Positions 58,395-64,000 of a DNA stretch of 64,000 bases are shown here, one piece after another. The position numbers were made by a program, and so were the translations under genes. The first letter of the stretch is position 1. Every line of letters starts with the position of its first letter. Under the pieces are notes generated by a model that worked only from the letters and a program-made list of their open reading frames with translations, was not told where the DNA came from and made no database searches. The DNA comes from Mesorhabditis belari (Eukaryota > Nematoda > Chromadorea > Rhabditida > Rhabditidae), in NCBI GenBank assembly GCA_958450365.1, contig CAUEEP010000760.1:2923462-2987461 (forward strand), in the 5' to 3' direction.

Positions 58395-59250
58395 AATCAG
58401 AAAAACACCGATCCCTCTCAATTACCGGAAAATGCAATCACATAAATAGCTTCTTTTTGTGTCAAAAACTTTACACTTAGACAAAAAAATACTGGGAAAT
58501 TCACGTGAAAATCAGACTTGACTAAATGTTTTGAACTAAAGACGTGCTGGATGAGAAATTTCATACCATGAGATCTCTAAAAGTCACCAAGAAATGGATC
58601 ACAGATAAAAGGACCATTAAATGATTGTGATCATTAAAAAGGAAATGATTGATGACTTCTATTTTTGGGGATTGGCCTGATTGAGCTGTGATTTTTGTAG
58701 GAATAACAGCTCTCTTCTTTGGTCAAGATTTTCTAAGATTTGAGTAAACTGGATATTTCAGAGTTTTGGATTTTAACGGGAGAAGAAGGCAAGGTTTTTG
58801 GTAAAAGATTTGACAAAGAGTAATCAAAACCAAAGCGAATATAATGATCAAATGAAAAGTCAGCTCAGATCAGTCAGATCAGTCAGATCAATTTATCTGG
58901 CTACCTGACAAATTTGACTTTATCTTTCTATTGACTCAATGAATTGCATGGATTTTCTCATCGAATTTGTTTTGCTGAATGCTCTTTTCCTTTTTGAAAA
59001 GAGTAAATATTTTAGGCATCAAAGTTCAGCTCTGCACTTTGGTGACAATTGATGAAAAGATGGTAAAAGATGAAATAAAAGAGAGAAAGTTTTGTTTGCA
59101 AGACAATGTTTTGCAAGACAATGTTTTGCAAGACAAGAATATGCGTGATTTTGGTAAGAATTGAAAAAGGCGGATTAATGAGAGTAGAAATTGATGAATA
59201 CTGCTTAAAAAACAGTCAAAGCAGATCTATTCTTAGCACAAATCAATACC

Positions 59251-59517
59251 TACCGTAAATACTGTAATAGTACCCCACCCCCCTCGTACAATCGCGTAGT
59301 CGCAAGTATTTCATTATTTCATTTTTTTCAAAGCACCCGTACTTTCAAAAAATGCGTCTTTAGTACCAAAAAATAGCCCTGAATTTCAGCTATTTTTTGA
59401 TACCTAAACGCGCATTGTAGCATAAACCAGTGTCGAGAAAAACTCGTTCAAAGCTAGACTACGAAACACTCCGCACCGTCATTATGGGGGTGGGGTACTA
59501 TTACAGTATTTACGGTA
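59251..59517. mobile_element. MITE family D, copy 3
   Basis: Ends TACCGTAAATACTGTAATAG and TTACAGTATTTACGGTA, with the same inner AAAAAATAGC palindrome as 34061. Confidence 0.92.
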
Positions 59518-59565
59518 ATAATCAATAACTTAATAACTAATAATCAATACCCAATAATCAATATC

Positions 59566-60900
59566 TACCGTAAATACTGTAATAGTATCTCATTGTCCTA
59601 GCGGGGTTCCTCAGGGTAGTATTCTTGGTCCTCTTTTGTTTACTATCTATATTAATGACCTGCCTAACTGTCCTTTCAAATCAAAAAATTCCTCCATCTG
59701 GCTCTATGCCGATGATGCTAAGCTTACGTTCAAAATTCCCATCGGAACTCAAGTAGCTTCGCTTGCGGCTGTAAAAGATGCAAACCATGACTTAGAACTT
59801 ATTAATTTGTGGGCCAAAACGTGGAAGCTTTCCCTATCCCCTTCAAAATCTCAACATTTTTCCACTGGTAAATTTAGTTTCTCTTTGGTAATTAACAATA
59901 TTCCTATCAATTACATTAGTAAATTAGATTTTGTTAGAGATTTAGGTGCCCACATCTCTCCCCCTTTTAATTTCACTAAACATATTGAAATCATTTGTCG
60001 AAAAGCTTCTTTTGTTTCTAGCCGTCTTCTCAAATCAATTGTTCATCCTAACCTAGACTCTTACCGCAAATGCTTGACGACTTATATCCGGCCCATCTTA
60101 GAATATGCTTCTATTTTTTGGTCTCCCCGCGCACAAGTCTTTATTGAACGCTTGGAGAAAATTCAGAGGAGGTTCACAAAAGTCGCTTTATGGAAAATTG
60201 ACTATTCTAAATATTCTAGCTTTACTTATGAGGAGAGACTTGCTTTTTTTGAACTAAAAACTTTACAGCATCGTCGCTTAGTCATTGATTTAGTCGAAAC
60301 TTTCAAAATCCTCCGTTGTAAACAGATTAGCCCTTTGTTTATAGACTTTTTCAAATTTAAACCGCGGTCAGGGCCCAGAAGTGGCTCATTCCTTTTGTAA
60401 ATTCCCTTTGCTTCCAATGCCTCTTTATCAAATTCATTTCCCGTTAGAGCCGCTAGATTATGGAACTTGCTCCCAAACGACATACGAGAAATTCAGTCGC
60501 TTTTCATATTCAAGAAACGTATCGATGCTTTAGATCTAGTGGCTCTTTGCCGTAAGTAATTGGCTTATTGATTTCAGTATGTATTGTATGATTAAGTATC
60601 ACTGTGCATTTCTCTATGATTCCTTTCACTTTATCGTTTGAATAAAGTATTATTATTATCCCCCTCGTACAGCCGCGTAGTCGCAAAAGTTTTTTAGTAT
60701 TTCATTTTTTTCAAAGCACCCGTACTTTCAAAAAATGCGTCTTTGGTATCAAAAAATAGCTGAAATTCAGGGCTATTTTTTGATACCTAAACGCGCATTG
60801 TAACATAAACCAGTGTCGAGAAAAACTCGTTCAAAGCTAGACTACGCAACACTCCGCACCGTCATTATGGGGATGGGGTACTATTACAGTTTTCACGGTA
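59566..60900. mobile_element. MITE family D, copy 4, split by a LINE insertion
   Basis: The left end TACCGTAAATACTGTAATAG stops after about 24 bases. The remainder of the MITE, starting CCCCCTCGTACAGCCGCGTA, resumes at 60660 and ends TTACAGTTTTCACGGTA. The intervening 1.07 kb is a retrotransposon fragment. Confidence 0.88.
59590..60659 (+). pseudogene. 5'-truncated non-LTR retrotransposon (reverse transcriptase 3' end)
   Basis: The frame open to 60398 starts inside the reverse transcriptase at GVPQGSILGPLLFTIYINDL, then has the catalytic LYADDAKL (YADD) and the thumb region (RLLKSIVHPNLDSYRKCLTT, YIRPILEYASIFWSPRAQ). After a frameshift near 60390 the C-terminal block NSFPVRAARLWNLLPNDIRE is intact to a stop near 60558. 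A 3' UTR ends with AATAAA and a (TAT/ATT)n tail, as in CR1/Jockey-like LINEs. It lacks the endonuclease and is dead. Confidence 0.9.
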
Positions 60901-61265
60901 GGTAATACCAAATCTTTTCTTAGCACAACAACTGTACAGGTGAATGTTCTGGAAAAGAATGGCAAAGAAAAAAAAACTCTATTATAGAGAATGTTTGTAA
61001 AAGATTGAAAGAAAAGATTCAATTTGAGAAAGCGAAAAAAAGAAAGAAGCCATTTTTCGATCTAAATCTGATGATCAAAGCTTTACTACATTTAAAGCAT
61101 TTAAAATCTCATTTAACATCAACAGTAATGTTCAAAAACTCAAAATATCAAATCTATATCAAATCAAATCAAAAGATCAACTCTTAAGTCATCAAAAAGA
61201 TCAAATCTTAAGTCATTTTCAGTTCTTTCTGATTTCTTTCAGTTCTGATCAATTTACTAGAGAGA

Positions 61266-61540
61266 TCACTGAGAGAGTTTGTCTACCGTTGCAAAAAAAG
61301 CTTCAAATAGCTGCTCAAAACTTGGATAACAACCACTTTTTCTTGAAAGCAGAAAGCCAATTGATAAGTCTGAAAAAGAAAAGCAAAAGGTTTCCGTTGT
61401 TTTTGGGTTTTTGAAAGGAAAGAAAATGTGGAAAAGGGGCGTCAATGATAGGTGATCAACGATTCTCGAAGGACTTGTTTTCGCCGTTAGCAAGGTGTTC
61501 TTATCGTGCAAATCCCATCCCACACTCTCTTTTCTCATTT
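61266..61540 (-). other. Isolated exon-like frame
   Basis: After a TTTTTCAG acceptor at about 61372 the minus strand reads FLLSRKSGCYPSFEQLFEAF then FATVDKLSQ and stop. Composition is protein-like, but no partner exon was found. It could be an upstream exon of an unseen gene or chance. The rest of 60901-62150 shows nothing else. Confidence 0.2.
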
Positions 61541-62157
61541 GTTTTTGTAAAAACGGGAAAGTGGACTAGAAGGTTCTAGAAGAATTGAACTTTTAGCCAA
61601 AATGTACGGCTTTTTCGGCAAAATTTCTTGTTTTTTGAAACTAATCCAATTTGGCAATAACCTACTAAATCCGTAATAAATTATTAAATGATTATAAACT
61701 AAATAAACTAAATAAACTAAATAAACTAAAATATAGACCAAATCTAAATGATAAATGATCAATCTTTCGAGAAATTCTTCCAAAAAACGGCTCTTTGCCG
61801 AGGAATCTCTCTTTAAAAATCAATCAACAGACAGAAAAAAAGATAGAGGCGGCTCTTTAAAAATTACACTTGAAAAGACTGTGTTTCGAAAGGAGAGATT
61901 AGGATTTGAGCTTTTAAGAGATATCAGACAAAAGACAACAAAGGAATAGACTTTTATGTTAAAGTGGAGAGAAAAATATTGAGACACAGAGGGGATAGGA
62001 ATGGAGAGAAGAAGAGCGAATGGGATGGGGAAATGGAGAGAAGAAGAGCAAGTGGGATGGGGGAATCCTCCTTGTTGATTCATGTGTTGTTCACGTGAAT
62101 ATCTTTAAAGAGTCCACTGATCTCTGACGGCCAATCAAGACAAAGTTTAAAGACATT

Positions 62158-62668
62158 GAGCGAAGAAGAAGATGAAGAAAAGGAAGAAGAAGAAAAGGAA
62201 GAAGATGAAGATGAAGAAGAAGATGAAGATGAAGAAGAAGATGAAGAAGAAGAAGAGGACGAAGAAGAAGAGGACGAAGAAGAAAAGGAAGAAGAAGAAA
62301 AGGAAGAAGAAGAAAAGGAAGAAGATGAAGATGAAGAAGAAGAGGACGAAGAGGGCGAAGAAGAAAACGAAGAACAAAATGAAGATGAAGAAGATGAAGA
62401 AGAAGAAGAAGAAAAGGAAGAAGATGAAGATGAAGATGAAGAAGAAGAAGAAAAGGAAGAAGATGAAGATGAAGAAGAAGAAGAAGAAGATGAAGAAGAA
62501 GAAGAAAAGGAAGAAGAAGAAGAAGAAGAAGAAGAAGAAGAAGAAGAAGAAGAAGAAGAAGAAGAAGAAGATGAAGAAGAAGATGAAGAAGAAGAAGAAG
62601 AAGATGAAGAAGAAGAAGAAGAAGAAGAAGAAGAGGACGAAGAAGAAAAGGAAGAAGAAAAAGAAGTG
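62158..62668 (+). repeat. (GAAGAAGATGAA)n purine microsatellite
   Basis: About 510 bases of GAA/GAT/GAG triplets, giving open frames of Glu/Asp, Lys/Met and Phe/Leu. These are compositional. Between 62670 and 63405 no gene is supported. Confidence 0.95.
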
Positions 62669-63405
62669 CTAAAACATGGGTGTTTCTACCAACAAATTCT
62701 TGTCTTTACACTAGTTTATGTGTGTTTGAAACAAGCCTTTCCATCTTTTGCACCTTTATCGTAAAAACTTCGGTTAACCAGCCACAATTTACGACAGTTA
62801 TTGGTACTTATACTTCAAACTGCAACGGGTTACTTGCACGAATTCAATAATGCATCTAAAATGCGGAAGGATTCGAGCAAAATCGACTAAGATTTGGTCC
62901 AAAACACGATGTAAGCAACAATTTAACTGATTTAACTTGAATTTAACACTGACTTAGCAGCGAGGAAATGAACAAATTTCAAAAATGATATAAGAGGATT
63001 CAGAAGAAAGGTATTCAGAGAAAAAGGGAAGAAAAAGGTATTCAGGCGAGACAATTATTGAGCGAAATTCGTACTTTTCCGTAGTCGTTTCACGTTTTCT
63101 TACTACGTTTGGATGTAAATAAGTGGAACTACGTTTGGATGTAAATTTGCAGGCTTGAACGTAAATATAAATGCTAAATATTGTGCTAAATATTTAGCAC
63201 AGATGTGTTATCCATAGACACGGAGATCGCTTCTTAACTGGATAGTGCCGAATCTCTATGATCTCTATAAAAAGTGAAACTTTGGTAGAAGTGTTTTAAT
63301 CATTTTTAGCTTTTGATAATGTACGAATCAATCCTCTTATACAGTCAACTCTCGATATAACGATTGTGTCGGGATCGCGAAACGAAATTATTATGTCGAA
63401 AAATA

Positions 63406-63935
63406 TTGGGTTGGTGAATTGAAAACTGCGGGCCATTGTCATATGTCGCAGTTTGAGCACTTTCTTCAAAAGAAACCCATTTTAGTGTCAATGGAAAAGT
63501 TGTAGAGAATCAAAAATCAAGCTTATATCCAAATTTTCAGAACGATTCAAAAACTGGTTTTCAAGAAATGCCAAATTTACGAATTTTCACAAAACTTGCA
63601 TTTTAAGCGAAACTACTAAGTGTATCTTTTTGGAAATTTGGCTATAAGCCTAATTTTTGATTCTCTACAACTTTTCCATTGACACCAAAATGGGTTTCTT
63701 TTGAAGAAAGTGCTCAAACTGGGCTGACAGCTGGCATCTCCAGCCCTCCATTTTTGAGTCTCACACTTGTCTCACACACAAACCAAAATCCTACTACGAA
63801 AGAGGAATCCGCAAATTGCCTGTAAAATGGGCAGAAGTCGTCAATAATAATGGAAATTATTTGGAATGAACTGATGGCTTTATGTTGAATAAATTTTAGT
63901 TCAAAGTCCGGCAGTTTGCAATTCACCAACCCAAT
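63406..63935. mobile_element. MITE family A, copy 4
   Basis: Ends TTGGGTTGGTGAATTGAAAA and TTCACCAACCCAA. It is closely similar to copies at 20417 and 35882. Confidence 0.9.
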
Positions 63936-64000
63936 AGCTATATCGAAAATCGTTAGATGAAAAATTGTTATATAGAAGTAAAAACATCAAGGCTTTTCGC

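Noticed and set aside
62156..62764. Acidic 202-residue frame resembling a nucleolar-type protein
   Set aside because: Pure triplet purine repeat, open in several frames, with no splice or domain evidence.

Overview
The window is nuclear DNA from a nematode, most likely a rhabditid. Protein genes are split by many introns of about 40-50 bases with GT/AG borders and T-rich, C/TAG 3' splice sites. Several start codons sit just behind an unpaired splice acceptor, as expected for spliced-leader trans-splicing. One locus encodes the nematode-specific DB module, two muscle myosin regulatory light chain genes lie head to head as mlc-1/mlc-2 do in Caenorhabditis, and an intron carries GCCTAA hexamers, the nematode telomere repeat. 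No operon-like, prokaryotic, CRISPR or viral organisation was seen.

Layout. 170-3278 (+): secreted DB-module protein. 3120-8000: a segmental duplicate of its last exon, a small DNA transposon and some undecided exon-like fragments. 11317-16043 (+): SLC16-type (monocarboxylate transporter-like) membrane protein of about 796 aa, convergent with 16600-22714 (-), a RUNDC1 orthologue (coiled coil plus RUN domain, about 569 aa). 22457-24015: mariner with a decayed transposase, whose terminal repeats enclose RUNDC1 exon 1. 25417-26242 (-) and 27230-28448 (+): two divergent myosin regulatory light chain genes predicted to make the same protein. 32755-35098 (+): a third, diverged copy. 36767-41485 (-): SLC17-type anion transporter of about 475 aa. 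44533-57986 (-): trehalose-6-phosphate synthase with GT20 and HAD-phosphatase domains, about 1234 aa in 33 exons. 57987-64000: intergenic DNA with MITEs, a truncated LINE and simple repeats.

The genes do not form one pathway; they are ordinary housekeeping or muscle genes in repeat-rich DNA. The mobile fraction dominates: several mariner/Tc1 elements with TA target duplications, at least five MITE families (three share a TACCGTA terminus), long fold-back elements, tRNA-derived SINE-like units, and minisatellites inside introns of almost every gene. The most unusual structures are the host exon bracketed by mariner ends, the higher-order telomere-like array in a RUNDC1 intron, the near-identical introns of the divergent myosin pair, and the nested LINE-in-MITE. 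All gene models were spliced by eye; phases were checked across every junction and two weak junctions are stated.
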